Source: JAGZHZ01 sp965150505 (lineage in GTDB: Bacteria > Bacillota > Clostridia > Lachnospirales > Lachnospiraceae). Taken from it: DNA of 22,229 nt. Below, piece after piece: positions 6,801-14,568 of this stretch (position 1 is the stretch's first letter; each line of letters starts with the position of its first letter). Location: positions 1 through 22,229 of the forward strand of contig CBCTVZ010000031.1 of NCBI GenBank assembly GCA_965150505.1. The letters are read 5' to 3'. The position numbers were made by a program, and so were the translations under genes. Below the pieces are notes generated by a model. That model was not told where the DNA came from, ran no database searches, and worked only from the letters and a program-made list of their open reading frames with translations.

Positions 6801-8294
6801 TTATAATGTCTTGATAAATCTAGCAAATGCTTCTCTGCCTTCTGGAGTACATTTGTATACGCCAGCGTCTTCCAGAACTTTTGTAAATACATGACCAATT
6901 TCATCCTGTAAAATAGTATGTACATTTTCAGCAGTAATAGAGTCATATTTTGGCAGGAATTCATCTACCCAGTCTGCATGTTTTTCCAGTACTTCATTGC
7001 TGCGGATATCTTCTTTATTTAAGATGGCATTTGCAAGCTGTTCCATCTCGTCTTTTAATCTGGCTGGAAGTACGGCAAGACCCATAACTTCGATCAGACC
7101 AATGTTTTCTTTTTTGATATGGTGAAGCGCTGCATGAGGATGGTATACACCAAGAGGATGTTCCTCTGTTGTGATATTATTTCTAAGAGCAAGATCCAGC
7201 TCAAATGTATCGCCTACTTTTCTAGCGATTGGTGTGATGGTGTTGTGTGGTTCTCCGTTTGTCTCAGCGAAGATAAATGCAGCTTCGTCTGTGTAGCCTC
7301 TCCAGTTCTGTAAGATGTGATCTGCAAGATCAATCAGTCTCTTTTCGTCGATGGAACGGATACGGATAACAGACAGTGGCCAATGAACGATACCAACTTC
7401 AACATCTTCATATCCAGAGATTGTAAAGTGCTGTTCAATAGGAGCTTTTGCCATTGCAAACTGATAATTTCCGCCCTGGAAATGGTCATGGCTTAAGATA
7501 GAACCTCCAACGATAGGAAGATCTGCATTAGAGCCGATAAAATAGTGAGGGAACAGTTTGATGAAATCAAATAATTTCACGAAAGTGTTGCGTTCAATTT
7601 TCATCGGTGAGTGCTGTCCGTTAAATACGATACAATGCTCATTGTAATAAACGTATGGAGAGTACTGGAATCCCCAGTCGCTGTCGTTGATACGGATTGG
7701 GATGATACGATGATTCTGTCTTGCAGGGTGGTTGACACGTCCAGCGTATCCGACATTTTCTTTACACAGGAGACATTTTGGGTATCCGCTCTGTTTTGCA
7801 AGTTTTGCTGCTGCGATTGCTTTTGGATCTTTTTCTGGTTTAGAAAGATTGATTGTGATATCAATTTTTCCATATGGGCTGTCTGTTGCCCATTTCTGGT
7901 CTTTTTTAATGCGGTAACGACGGATGTAATCGCTGTCCTGACTTAATTTATAGAAATAATCGGTTGCATCTTTTGGAGATTTTTCGTATAACTCATGGAA
8001 TGTTTTTACAACCTCGCTTGGACGTGGCATCAGACAGTTCATAATGCGTGTGTCGAACAGATCTCTGTATACAACGCTGTTCTCTTTTAAAATTCCATTT
8101 TCATACGCATAATCCATCAGATTTTTTAAAATCTCTTCCAGATTGAGGTTGTCTGTATCGACCTCAGGTTTTTCAAAATCGTCCTGTCCAAACAGATCCA
8201 ATAAAAGATTGGTGGAATAGCTGACATCTTCTTCTTTGATTAATCCAGTCTTTAAACCATATTGAATCAGTTTTTCAATGTTTTCGTAAAGCAT
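6801..8294 (-). CDS. galT: UDP-glucose--hexose-1-phosphate uridylyltransferase, type II
   Basis: Transfers UMP between UDP-glucose and galactose-1-phosphate in the Leloir pathway (EC 2.7.7.12). At 497 residues it matches the Firmicutes type II enzyme, not the shorter enterobacterial type I. The active-site region reads SHDHFQGG (268-275) after LPIVGGSIL; His271 in H-x-H is the expected uridylylated nucleophile. CLLCKEN (174-180) offers a possible metal-binding Cys pair. It is the second gene of a minus-strand operon: galK ends 24 bases upstream, and AGGAGG at 8302-8307 precedes the ATG. No galE or galM is in the window, so the epimerase must be encoded elsewhere. Confidence 0.95.
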   Translation of the reverse strand: MLYENIEKLIQYGLKTGLIKEEDVSYSTNLLLDLFGQDDFEKPEVDTDNLNLEEILKNLMDYAYENGILKENSVVYRDLFDTRIMNCLMPRPSEVVKTFHELYEKSPKDATDYFYKLSQDSDYIRRYRIKKDQKWATDSPYGKIDITINLSKPEKDPKAIAAAKLAKQSGYPKCLLCKENVGYAGRVNHPARQNHRIIPIRINDSDWGFQYSPYVYYNEHCIVFNGQHSPMKIERNTFVKLFDFIKLFPHYFIGSNADLPIVGGSILSHDHFQGGNYQFAMAKAPIEQHFTISGYEDVEVGIVHWPLSVIRIRSIDEKRLIDLADHILQNWRGYTDEAAFIFAETNGEPHNTITPIARKVGDTFELDLALRNNITTEEHPLGVYHPHAALHHIKKENIGLIEVMGLAVLPARLKDEMEQLANAILNKEDIRSNEVLEKHADWVDEFLPKYDSITAENVHTILQDEIGHVFTKVLEDAGVYKCTPEGREAFARFIKTL

Positions 8295-8318
8295 ATTTTA
8301 TCCTCCTAAAAAAATAAA

Positions 8319-9485
8319 TTAACAGCGGCAGACGCCGGAGCCTGTTGTTACCACATAAAAATCCGCATCATAGCCAATAATCTTTTTGTATTTTTCTCCC
8401 ACCTGTTCAATGAAAGAATCAACGGATTCATTTTTGACAAGATTTACTGTACATCCCCCAAATCCTGCGCCTGTCATGCGCGCGCCTAATACGCCAGGGT
8501 GTTCCCATGCAGCCTGAGTAAGGGTATCAAGTTCAGGCCCTGTTACTTCATAGTCGTCGCGAAGGGACAGATGGGATTCGTTCATAAGCTGACCAAATAA
8601 AACAAGATCATTTGACTTTAAAGCACGAACGGCTTTGATTGTGCGCTGATTTTCAGATACAGCATGACGTGCGCGCCTGCGACAGACAGGATCATGAATA
8701 GCAGATTTTACCATTTCAAATGCTTCCATCGTCAATTCACTGAGAGAAGAAATGGTAGTCAGCTTTTGTAAATCTGCAAGAGCCATCTCGCACTCATGGC
8801 GGCGTTCATTATATTTTGATTCTCCGACGTGACGCTTTTTGTTGCTGCATACAACAATTAGTTTTTCATTCTGCAGATGCAGAGGGGCATATTCATAGGA
8901 AAGGTCACTCGTGTCAAGAAAGATTGCATGATCTTTTTTACCCATAGCAATCGTGAATGGGTCCATAATACCACAGTGGACACCGCAGTATACATTTTCA
9001 GCAGACTGTGCAATCAGGGCAAGATCTGACAAACTTAAATCAGAAAACTCATACATTTCTTTTAAAATCAGGCACATTGCCATTTCAAGGGAAGCAGAAG
9101 AAGAAAGACCGGCACCGTTTGGAAGATTTCCAACGATCATAAGATCCATTCCGAAAGGAACAGGATAGCCTTTCTGAACAAAACTCCATATGACACCTTT
9201 TAAATAATTAGCAAACCCGATGGAAGGAAGAAAGGTGAAATTTGTGAGATCGGATTCCACGATTCCCATACTGCTCATATTTTTGCTGTAGAAACGAAGT
9301 TTTTTATCAGGACGCTTTCTGACCACGGCATACGTTCCCAGAGTTAAAGTACAGGGAAACACGTGACCTCCATTGTAATCGGTATGCCCTCCGATGAGAT
9401 TTACACGACCGGGTGAAAAATAACAAAGAATTTCTCCGCCATCGCCAAAAAGTTCTGCGAATTCTTTCAATAATTTTTCTTTCAT
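8319..9485 (-). CDS. galK: Galactokinase
   Basis: Phosphorylates galactose to galactose-1-phosphate with ATP (EC 2.7.1.6), the first Leloir step, feeding GalT directly downstream. The 388-residue length is typical. All three GHMP-kinase motifs are seen: GRVNLIGGHTDYNGG (26-40), LPNGAGLSSSAS (121-132) and MTGAGFGG near the C-terminus. Expected catalytic residues are Arg27 and Asp175 (GIMDPF). An oddity is Gly33 where most galactokinases have Glu in the GEHTDYN signature, a residue that contacts galactose. The ribosome binding site is AAAGGAGA at 9493-9500 on the minus strand. The operon starts at an extended -10 promoter near 9540. Confidence 0.95.
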   Translation of the reverse strand: MKEKLLKEFAELFGDGGEILCYFSPGRVNLIGGHTDYNGGHVFPCTLTLGTYAVVRKRPDKKLRFYSKNMSSMGIVESDLTNFTFLPSIGFANYLKGVIWSFVQKGYPVPFGMDLMIVGNLPNGAGLSSSASLEMAMCLILKEMYEFSDLSLSDLALIAQSAENVYCGVHCGIMDPFTIAMGKKDHAIFLDTSDLSYEYAPLHLQNEKLIVVCSNKKRHVGESKYNERRHECEMALADLQKLTTISSLSELTMEAFEMVKSAIHDPVCRRRARHAVSENQRTIKAVRALKSNDLVLFGQLMNESHLSLRDDYEVTGPELDTLTQAAWEHPGVLGARMTGAGFGGCTVNLVKNESVDSFIEQVGEKYKKIIGYDADFYVVTTGSGVCRC

Positions 9486-9535
9486 TCTGCTTTCTCCTTT
9501 GTTTCTTCTATGATGATAAGCTGTTTTTCCTTTTT

Positions 9536-9544
9536 ATTATATCA
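9536..9544 (-). promoter_or_regulatory. Extended -10 promoter of galK-galT
   Basis: On the minus strand the sequence reads TGATATAAT, a perfect -10 box preceded by TGn. No good -35 box is visible, as expected for an extended -10 promoter. I see no clear CcpA or GalR operator around it. Confidence 0.6.
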
Positions 9545-9590
9545 TAAATCAGTTAAAAAAGAAAAAAATTATTAAGAATTATGAAAAAAT

Positions 9591-9619
9591 TTGATTCAGA
9601 AAATAAGCTGTAGTACAAT
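9591..9619 (+). promoter_or_regulatory. Promoter of the lipid kinase gene
   Basis: TTGATT (9591-9596) and TACAAT (9614-9619) are spaced by 17 bases. The transcript would start near 9626, almost on top of an ATG at 9628, which argues for the downstream ATG at 9664 as the true start. Confidence 0.65.
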
Positions 9620-9663
9620 AAAATCATATGTGGGAAGAAGAAAAGAAAGCGGGCGAACATAGG

Positions 9664-10725
9664 ATGAAGAAAAAAATGTTATTTCTATTTAACATGAGGT
9701 CTGGCAAGGGGATGATTCGTAATCGTTTGGGAGAAATCTTGGATATTTTTGTGAAAAGTGGATTTGAAGTGACTGCACATCCTACCCAGTCTTATAAAGA
9801 TGCAGAACAAGTTACGATGAATGAAGCAGGTCGATACGATGTCATTGTATGCAGCGGCGGAGACGGCACGCTCGATGAAGTTGTAACAGGAATGATGAGA
9901 CGTGAGGAAACAGAAAGAAAACCAATCGGATACATTCCCGCAGGCAGTACAAATGATTTTGGCAATACGCTTAAGATTAATAAAAATATGGAAGATGCGG
10001 CATGGGATGTGGTGCAGGGAAAGCCATTTTCCTGTGATATAGGGGCATTCAACAATGATTTTTTTGTATACATAGCAGCTTTTGGGGCATTTACGGATGT
10101 TTCCTATGAGACAAAGCAGGAAGTAAAAAATGTGTTAGGACATCTGGCGTATATGATAGAAGGAATGAAACGCCTTCCAACTTTGAAGTCGCATCAGATG
10201 ACAATACGGTATGAAGATCAGGAAATAAGTGGAAAGTTTCTGTATGGAATGATCACAAATTCCGACTCTGTAGGAGGATTTAAACATATTGCTGGGAGAG
10301 ATGTCAAATTAAATGACGGTGTTTTTGAAGTGGTTCTGATCAAAGAACCAAGAAAACCAATGGATATTCAATCTATCATAACATCTATTTTGATGCGTGA
10401 TCTGGAACATAATGAGAGGATTATCACTTTTAAGACAAATCTGCTCACGATTGAGTCAGAACAGGAAATTCAGTGGACGTTAGATGGAGAATTTGGAGGA
10501 AAGCATAAAAAAGTAGAGATTGTGAATAAAAAAGAAGCGGTGCAGATTTTAGTAAACGAGAGAAAGAATCTGGAAAAATTGGAGAAAAAGGATGAAATCG
10601 AGGACAGGAGAGAAATAACGAAAGAAATCGAGGGAGAAATCCTTACAATTTCCGATTTAATCAATGCAAAATTAGAGAGTGAATATATTGAAAAAGAAAA
10701 TTCCGATGGAATTTCAGAAAATTGA
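9664..10725 (+). CDS. Diacylglycerol kinase-family lipid kinase (DgkB/YegS/BmrU type)
   Basis: A cytoplasmic, membrane-associated ATP-dependent lipid kinase of 353 residues, probably recycling diacylglycerol to phosphatidic acid. Seen directly: FNMRSGKG near the N-terminus, the nucleotide motif SGGDGTLDEV (64-73), IPAGSTNDFG (91-100), and a C-terminal WTLDGE that fits the family's metal/catalytic region. The start at 9664 is chosen because the ATG at 9628 lies about two bases from the predicted transcript start and lacks a ribosome binding site; even 9664 has only a weak one. The last 55 or so residues, after a core of the usual 300, are highly charged and of unknown use. It appears to be a single gene. 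The exact lipid substrate cannot be told. Confidence 0.88.
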   Translation: MKKKMLFLFNMRSGKGMIRNRLGEILDIFVKSGFEVTAHPTQSYKDAEQVTMNEAGRYDVIVCSGGDGTLDEVVTGMMRREETERKPIGYIPAGSTNDFGNTLKINKNMEDAAWDVVQGKPFSCDIGAFNNDFFVYIAAFGAFTDVSYETKQEVKNVLGHLAYMIEGMKRLPTLKSHQMTIRYEDQEISGKFLYGMITNSDSVGGFKHIAGRDVKLNDGVFEVVLIKEPRKPMDIQSIITSILMRDLEHNERIITFKTNLLTIESEQEIQWTLDGEFGGKHKKVEIVNKKEAVQILVNERKNLEKLEKKDEIEDRREITKEIEGEILTISDLINAKLESEYIEKENSDGISEN

Positions 10726-10745
10726 AAATTCTAATTCCTTTTTTT
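10708..10745 (+). terminator. Possible terminator overlapping the end of the lipid kinase gene
   Basis: GGAATT (10708-10713) can pair with AATTCC (10733-10738), followed by seven T at 10739-10745. The stem is short and AT-rich and overlaps the stop codon. Confidence 0.4.
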
Positions 10746-10757
10746 GATAAAATGAGT

Positions 10758-10763
10758 TATAAT
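10758..10763 (+). promoter_or_regulatory. -10 box of the aldolase promoter
   Basis: A perfect TATAAT lies 44 bases before the aldolase start. The TTGATA at 10744-10749 is only 8 bases away, too close to be its -35; the position 17 bases upstream reads TTCCTT, a poor match. Confidence 0.45.
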
Positions 10764-10807
10764 AGATAAAGCAATAGGTGCAATTTAAATTTACGGAGGT
10801 AAAAATC

Positions 10808-11671
10808 ATGTTAGTATCAGCAAAAGATATGTTAGAGAAAGCAAAAGCAGGCCATTATGCAGTTGGTCAGTTCAATATCAATAACCTGGAGTGGACAAAA
10901 TCCATTCTTTTGACAGCACAGGAATTAAACTCTCCTGTTATTCTGGGTGTTTCTGAAGGCGCAGGAAAATACATGGCAGGATATAAGACAATCGTTGGTA
11001 TGGTAAATGGTATGCTGGAAGAATTAAACATCACTGTTCCAGTAGCACTTCACCTGGATCACGGTTCATACGAAGGATGCTATAAATGTATCGAAGCTGG
11101 ATTCTCATCCATCATGTTTGACGGATCTCACTATCCAATCGAAGAGAACGTAGAAAAAACAAAAGAATTAGTAAAAGTTTGTGCTGAAAAAGGACTTTCT
11201 CTGGAAGCAGAAGTTGGTTCTATCGGCGGTGAAGAAGACGGCGTTGTTGGTATGGGCGAATGTGCAGATCCAAACGAATGTAAAATGATCGCAGATCTGG
11301 GCGTTACAATGCTGGCAGCAGGTATCGGAAATATCCATGGAAAATATCCAGAAAATTGGCAGGGACTGAGCTTTGAAACTCTGGATGCAATCCAGGCTCT
11401 GACAGGAGAAATGCCATTAGTTCTTCATGGTGGTACAGGTATCCCAGAAGATATGATCAAAAAAGCAATCAGCTTAGGCGTTGCAAAAATCAATGTAAAC
11501 ACAGAATGCCAGCTGGCATTTGCAGCTGCTACACGCGAATACGTAGAAGCTGGAAAAGATTTACAGGGTAAAGGATACGATCCTCGTAAATTATTAGCTC
11601 CAGGAGCAGAAGCAATCAAAGCTACTGTAAAAGAAAAAATGGAATTATTCGGATCTGTTGGAAAAGCCTGA
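10808..11671 (+). CDS. fba: Class II fructose-bisphosphate aldolase
   Basis: Zinc-dependent aldolase that splits fructose-1,6-bisphosphate into glyceraldehyde-3-phosphate and dihydroxyacetone phosphate in glycolysis. The 287 residues match the FbaA type. Seen: LHLDHGSYE with catalytic Asp84 and zinc ligand His85, EAEVGSIGG (134-141), NIHGKYP with zinc His178, LHGGTGIP with zinc His207, and KINVNTE (227-233) for substrate phosphate. The start is the ATG at 10808, seven bases after GGAGGT (10795-10800); an in-frame GTG at 10778 lacks a ribosome binding site. Codons are more uniform (GGT, GAA, CTG, AAA) than in neighbouring genes, as expected for abundant glycolytic proteins. Tagatose-bisphosphate aldolases are close relatives, but the absence of tagatose genes and the lone setting favour fructose. 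Confidence 0.95.
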   Translation: MLVSAKDMLEKAKAGHYAVGQFNINNLEWTKSILLTAQELNSPVILGVSEGAGKYMAGYKTIVGMVNGMLEELNITVPVALHLDHGSYEGCYKCIEAGFSSIMFDGSHYPIEENVEKTKELVKVCAEKGLSLEAEVGSIGGEEDGVVGMGECADPNECKMIADLGVTMLAAGIGNIHGKYPENWQGLSFETLDAIQALTGEMPLVLHGGTGIPEDMIKKAISLGVAKINVNTECQLAFAAATREYVEAGKDLQGKGYDPRKLLAPGAEAIKATVKEKMELFGSVGKA

Positions 11672-11745
11672 GAAATAAAAGGATTTTTTTGCACAGTAAG
11701 ATAAAAAGTTCATTTTGACATATTTTAAAAGTCCATAATTGAAAG

Positions 11746-11790
11746 AAAAACTCTATGCAGAGAGGAAACTCCTCTGTATAGAGTTTTTTT
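11746..11790 (+). terminator. Terminator of the aldolase gene
   Basis: AAAAACTCTATGCAGAG (11746-11762) pairs with CTCTGTATAGAGTTTTT (11772-11788) in a 17-bp stem with one G-U pair and a 9-base loop, followed by more T. Confidence 0.92.
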
Positions 11791-11806
11791 CATTTTGATA
11801 AAAAAC

Positions 11807-11835
11807 TTGCATTTTGTTGAAGAGTGGGGTATTTT
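11807..11835 (+). promoter_or_regulatory. Putative promoter of glnN
   Basis: TTGCAT (11807-11812) and TATTTT (11830-11835) are 17 bases apart. A transcript start near 11842 gives a leader of about 27 bases. Confidence 0.5.
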
Positions 11836-11868
11836 ATATAAAAGATAAAAAGAAAGGAAAAGTAGAAA

Positions 11869-13980
11869 ATGGAAAATAAAGTCAATGCTGCTGAGATTTT
11901 TGGGAAAAATGTTTTTAACGATAAAATGATGCGAGAGAGACTTCCCAAAAAAGTTTATATTGAACTTCATAAAACCATTGATGAGGGAAAAGAATTAGAT
12001 CCAATGATCGCTGAGGTAGTAGCAGGGGCGATGAAAGACTGGGCTGTGGAAAAAGGAGCAACTCATTACACGCACTGGTTTCAGCCTTTGACAGGATCAA
12101 CGGCAGAAAAACATGATGCGTTTATCACCGCACCGCATAAAGATGGATCTGTTCTGATGGAATTCTCAGGAAAAGAGCTGATTAAGGGAGAACCGGATGC
12201 TTCTTCATTCCCATCCGGTGGACTGCGCGCTACTTTTGAGGCGAGAGGATATACAGCATGGGACTGCACATCACCAGCATTTGTGAGGGAGGATGCAGCA
12301 GGTGCAATTTTATGTATACCGACAGCTTTTTGCTCCTATACAGGGGAGGCATTAGACCAAAAAACTCCGCTTTTGCGTTCTATGGAGGCAGTTCAGAAAC
12401 AGGCGCTTCGTCTGCTTCGTCTGTTTGGAAACAAAACTTCAAAAAAGGTAACTCCGTCTGTCGGAATAGAGCAGGAATATTTTATTGTGGATCGCCAGAA
12501 ATATTTAAAGAGAAAAGATTTGATTTTCACAGGTCGTACTTTGTTTGGCGCAATGCCTCCAAAAGGACAGGAATTGGACGATCATTATTTTGGAGTAATC
12601 CGTGAGAGAATCGCCGGATTTATGAAAGATGTAAACGAAGAGCTGTGGAAACTGGGTGTTTCTTCTAAGACACAGCACAATGAGGTAGCGCCGGCACAGC
12701 ATGAGCTTGCGCCGATCTATGCGCAGTGTAATGTTGCAGTAGACCATAATCAGATCATCATGGAGACATTAAAGAGAATTGCAGAGCAAAGAGGACTTCA
12801 GTGTCTGCTCCATGAAAAACCATTTGCAGGCGTAAACGGCTCAGGAAAACATAATAACTGGTCGCTTACAACGGATGATGGAATCAATTTATTAGAGCCT
12901 GGCAAGACACCACATGAAAATATCCAGTTCTTAATGATCTTAACGTGTATTTTGCGCGCGGTAGACCGCCATGCTGATTTGCTGAGAGAATCTGCGGCAG
13001 ACGTAGGAAATGAGCATCGTCTTGGCGCAAACGAAGCGCCTCCGGCGATTATCTCTGTCTTTTTGGGAGATCAGCTTGAAGATGTTTTGGCACAGTTGAT
13101 CAGTACAGGTGAGGCAACACACAGTTTGAGAGGAGGAAAACTTCACACAGGCGTGAAGACCCTTCCTGATTTTGCAAAAGATGCTACCGACCGAAACAGA
13201 ACATCTCCGTTTGCATTTACAGGAAATAAGTTTGAATTCCGTATGGTGGGTTCAAGAGATTCTGTGGCAGAGTGCAATGTGGTGATTAACACGATTGTTG
13301 CGGAAGCATTTGCAGATGCGTGCGATATTTTAGAACAGGCAGAAGACTTTGATATGGCAGTCCATGATTTGATTAAAGAGTATGCGACAGAACATCAAAG
13401 AATCGTATTTAATGGAAACGGATATTCAGAAGAGTGGGTAAAAGAAGCAGAGAGAAGAGGTCTGCCAAATATTATTTCTATGGTGGATGCAATTCCAGCT
13501 CTTGTGACAGAAGAAACCGTTCAGATGTTTGAACGTTTTAAAGTATTTAATCGCGCAGAATTAGAGTCCAGAGTCGAGATTCAGTATGAAGCTTATGCAA
13601 AGGCAATTAATATTGAAGCGCGCGCTATGATTGATATTGCAAGCAAGCATATTATTCCGGCTGTAATACGATATACAAGACAGATGGCAGACACCATCAA
13701 TGCGGTGACAGCAGCAGGCGGCGATGCAGAGGTACAGATTGAATTGCTCAAAGAGACGACTGTATTGCTCAAAGAGACAAAAGAAAGATTGAAAGATCTG
13801 GAGCGTGACACAGAGGAAGCAGCATATAAGTCAGAGGGAAGAGAGCAGGCAGTTTATTTTAGAGATGCCGTTTTTGCTGATATGGAAGCACTCAGAAAAC
13901 CAGTAGATCAACTGGAGATGATTGTGGACAAGGAGATCTGGCCAATGCCGTCTTATGGAGACTTGCTCTTTGAAGTATAA
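11869..13980 (+). CDS. glnN: Glutamine synthetase type III
   Basis: Makes glutamine from glutamate, ammonia and ATP (EC 6.3.1.2). The 703-residue length and N-terminal block WFQPLTGSTAEKHD (70-83) mark type III, common in Bacteroides and anaerobic Firmicutes and unlike the 440-residue type I. Other signatures are KGEPDASSFPSGGLR (106-120), the metal-binding GIEQEYF (199-205), NEVAPAQHELAP (271-282), GVNGSGKHNNWS (321-332) with the metal His328, and NRTSPFAFTGNKFEFRM. There is no adenylylation partner nearby and none is expected for this type. AAAGGA at 11853-11858 lies 10 bases before the ATG. It has its own promoter and terminator. No GlnR-type operator was seen. Confidence 0.96.
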   Translation: MENKVNAAEIFGKNVFNDKMMRERLPKKVYIELHKTIDEGKELDPMIAEVVAGAMKDWAVEKGATHYTHWFQPLTGSTAEKHDAFITAPHKDGSVLMEFSGKELIKGEPDASSFPSGGLRATFEARGYTAWDCTSPAFVREDAAGAILCIPTAFCSYTGEALDQKTPLLRSMEAVQKQALRLLRLFGNKTSKKVTPSVGIEQEYFIVDRQKYLKRKDLIFTGRTLFGAMPPKGQELDDHYFGVIRERIAGFMKDVNEELWKLGVSSKTQHNEVAPAQHELAPIYAQCNVAVDHNQIIMETLKRIAEQRGLQCLLHEKPFAGVNGSGKHNNWSLTTDDGINLLEPGKTPHENIQFLMILTCILRAVDRHADLLRESAADVGNEHRLGANEAPPAIISVFLGDQLEDVLAQLISTGEATHSLRGGKLHTGVKTLPDFAKDATDRNRTSPFAFTGNKFEFRMVGSRDSVAECNVVINTIVAEAFADACDILEQAEDFDMAVHDLIKEYATEHQRIVFNGNGYSEEWVKEAERRGLPNIISMVDAIPALVTEETVQMFERFKVFNRAELESRVEIQYEAYAKAINIEARAMIDIASKHIIPAVIRYTRQMADTINAVTAAGGDAEVQIELLKETTVLLKETKERLKDLERDTEEAAYKSEGREQAVYFRDAVFADMEALRKPVDQLEMIVDKEIWPMPSYGDLLFEV

Positions 13981-14015
13981 GAAACATCACAAGAAAGAAT
14001 AGAGAAGAAGAAAGA

Positions 14016-14049
14016 AAAATAGGGTATCCTTTAGAGGATACCCTGTTTT
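14016..14049 (+). terminator. Terminator of glnN
   Basis: AGGGTATCC (14021-14029) pairs perfectly with GGATACCCT (14036-14044) over a 6-base loop. A T-G pair and A4/T4 extend the stem, so the T-run at 14046-14049 doubles as the exit tract. Confidence 0.9.
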
Positions 14050-14103
14050 GACAATATGCAAAGATTGGAAAGGATAGAATAAAAAAAGTATGAATAGGAT
14101 CTA

Positions 14104-14158
14104 AGCATATGCCTTGAAAGGGAGGATGCCCAGCAGGGGGACACAGCTGGGCACTATT
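14104..14158 (+). ncRNA. Isolated GC-rich hairpin, possible structured RNA
   Basis: TGCCCAGC (14127-14134) pairs perfectly with GCTGGGCA (14146-14153) around the loop AGGGGGACACA. The bases just before it can form a competing stem: GCAT (14105-14108) with ATGC (14126-14129) around CCTT/AAGG. No T-tract follows (CTATTATG), so it does not look like a terminator. It stands out in very AT-rich surroundings. I could not match it to a riboswitch or small RNA class that I know; the RNA label is inference. Confidence 0.35.
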
Positions 14159-14568
14159 ATGAAAAAGTTTATCGAAAATTAGAAAGCGGTCAATGATAAA
14201 AGTTTATACAAAATATAATGAAATATGATGTATAAAGCAAAAAATATTAAAAAATATAAAAAGTGATGTAAATTATATCAGAGCCAAGGTTGGAAAATAT
14301 TTAGAAAATAATAAAAAGTATTTTGGTAGGGTTGAGTTTTATTTCTCTTTTGATAAGAGTAGTATAAAAAATAGAAATGAAGAAATCGTTAGAAACCGGT
14401 AAAAAAAATTTAAAAGTATCATGAATAAAATGTGAACAAATTTTTGAATATGATAACTAAAAAAGGAAGATTTATCACAAAATAAGTGAAAAGTTGAAAA
14501 TAAAAACGAATTATGATAAAGTGGAATTAGAAAATTAGATGAGAAAAAAATTTTGGGTGGGCGTAATT
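14159..14568 (+). other. Gene-free AT-rich region with a promoter near its end
   Basis: About 410 bases with no supported gene. Tiny open frames at 14159 (7 codons) and 14377 (15 codons) lack ribosome binding sites. A plausible promoter near the end is TTGAAA (14494-14499), 17 bases, then TAAAGT (14517-14522) preceded by TGn; its transcript would start about 40 bases before the downstream gene. Confidence 0.45.

Noticed and set aside
7611..7946. Plus-strand open frame opposite galT
   Set aside because: Shadow of galT; Cys/Phe/Trp-rich composition is untypical of real proteins here.
10778..11671. Longer aldolase from the GTG at 10778
   Set aside because: GGAGGT lies inside this extension and fits the ATG at 10808; the extra residues are not part of the aldolase fold.
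10808..11671. Tagatose-bisphosphate aldolase
   Set aside because: Possible by family resemblance, but no tagatose pathway genes are near and the codon use suggests a constitutive glycolytic enzyme.
12258..12605. Second-frame open reading frame inside glnN
   Set aside because: Overlaps a strongly conserved gene in another frame, with no ribosome binding site or recognisable protein pattern.
14159..14182. Seven-codon leader peptide after the GC-rich hairpin
   Set aside because: No ribosome binding site, no run of regulatory codons and no attenuator downstream.
14179..14192. CcpA cre-like site AGAAAGCGGTCAAT
   Set aside because: It misses key positions of the cre consensus and is more than 370 bases from the next start codon; probably chance.
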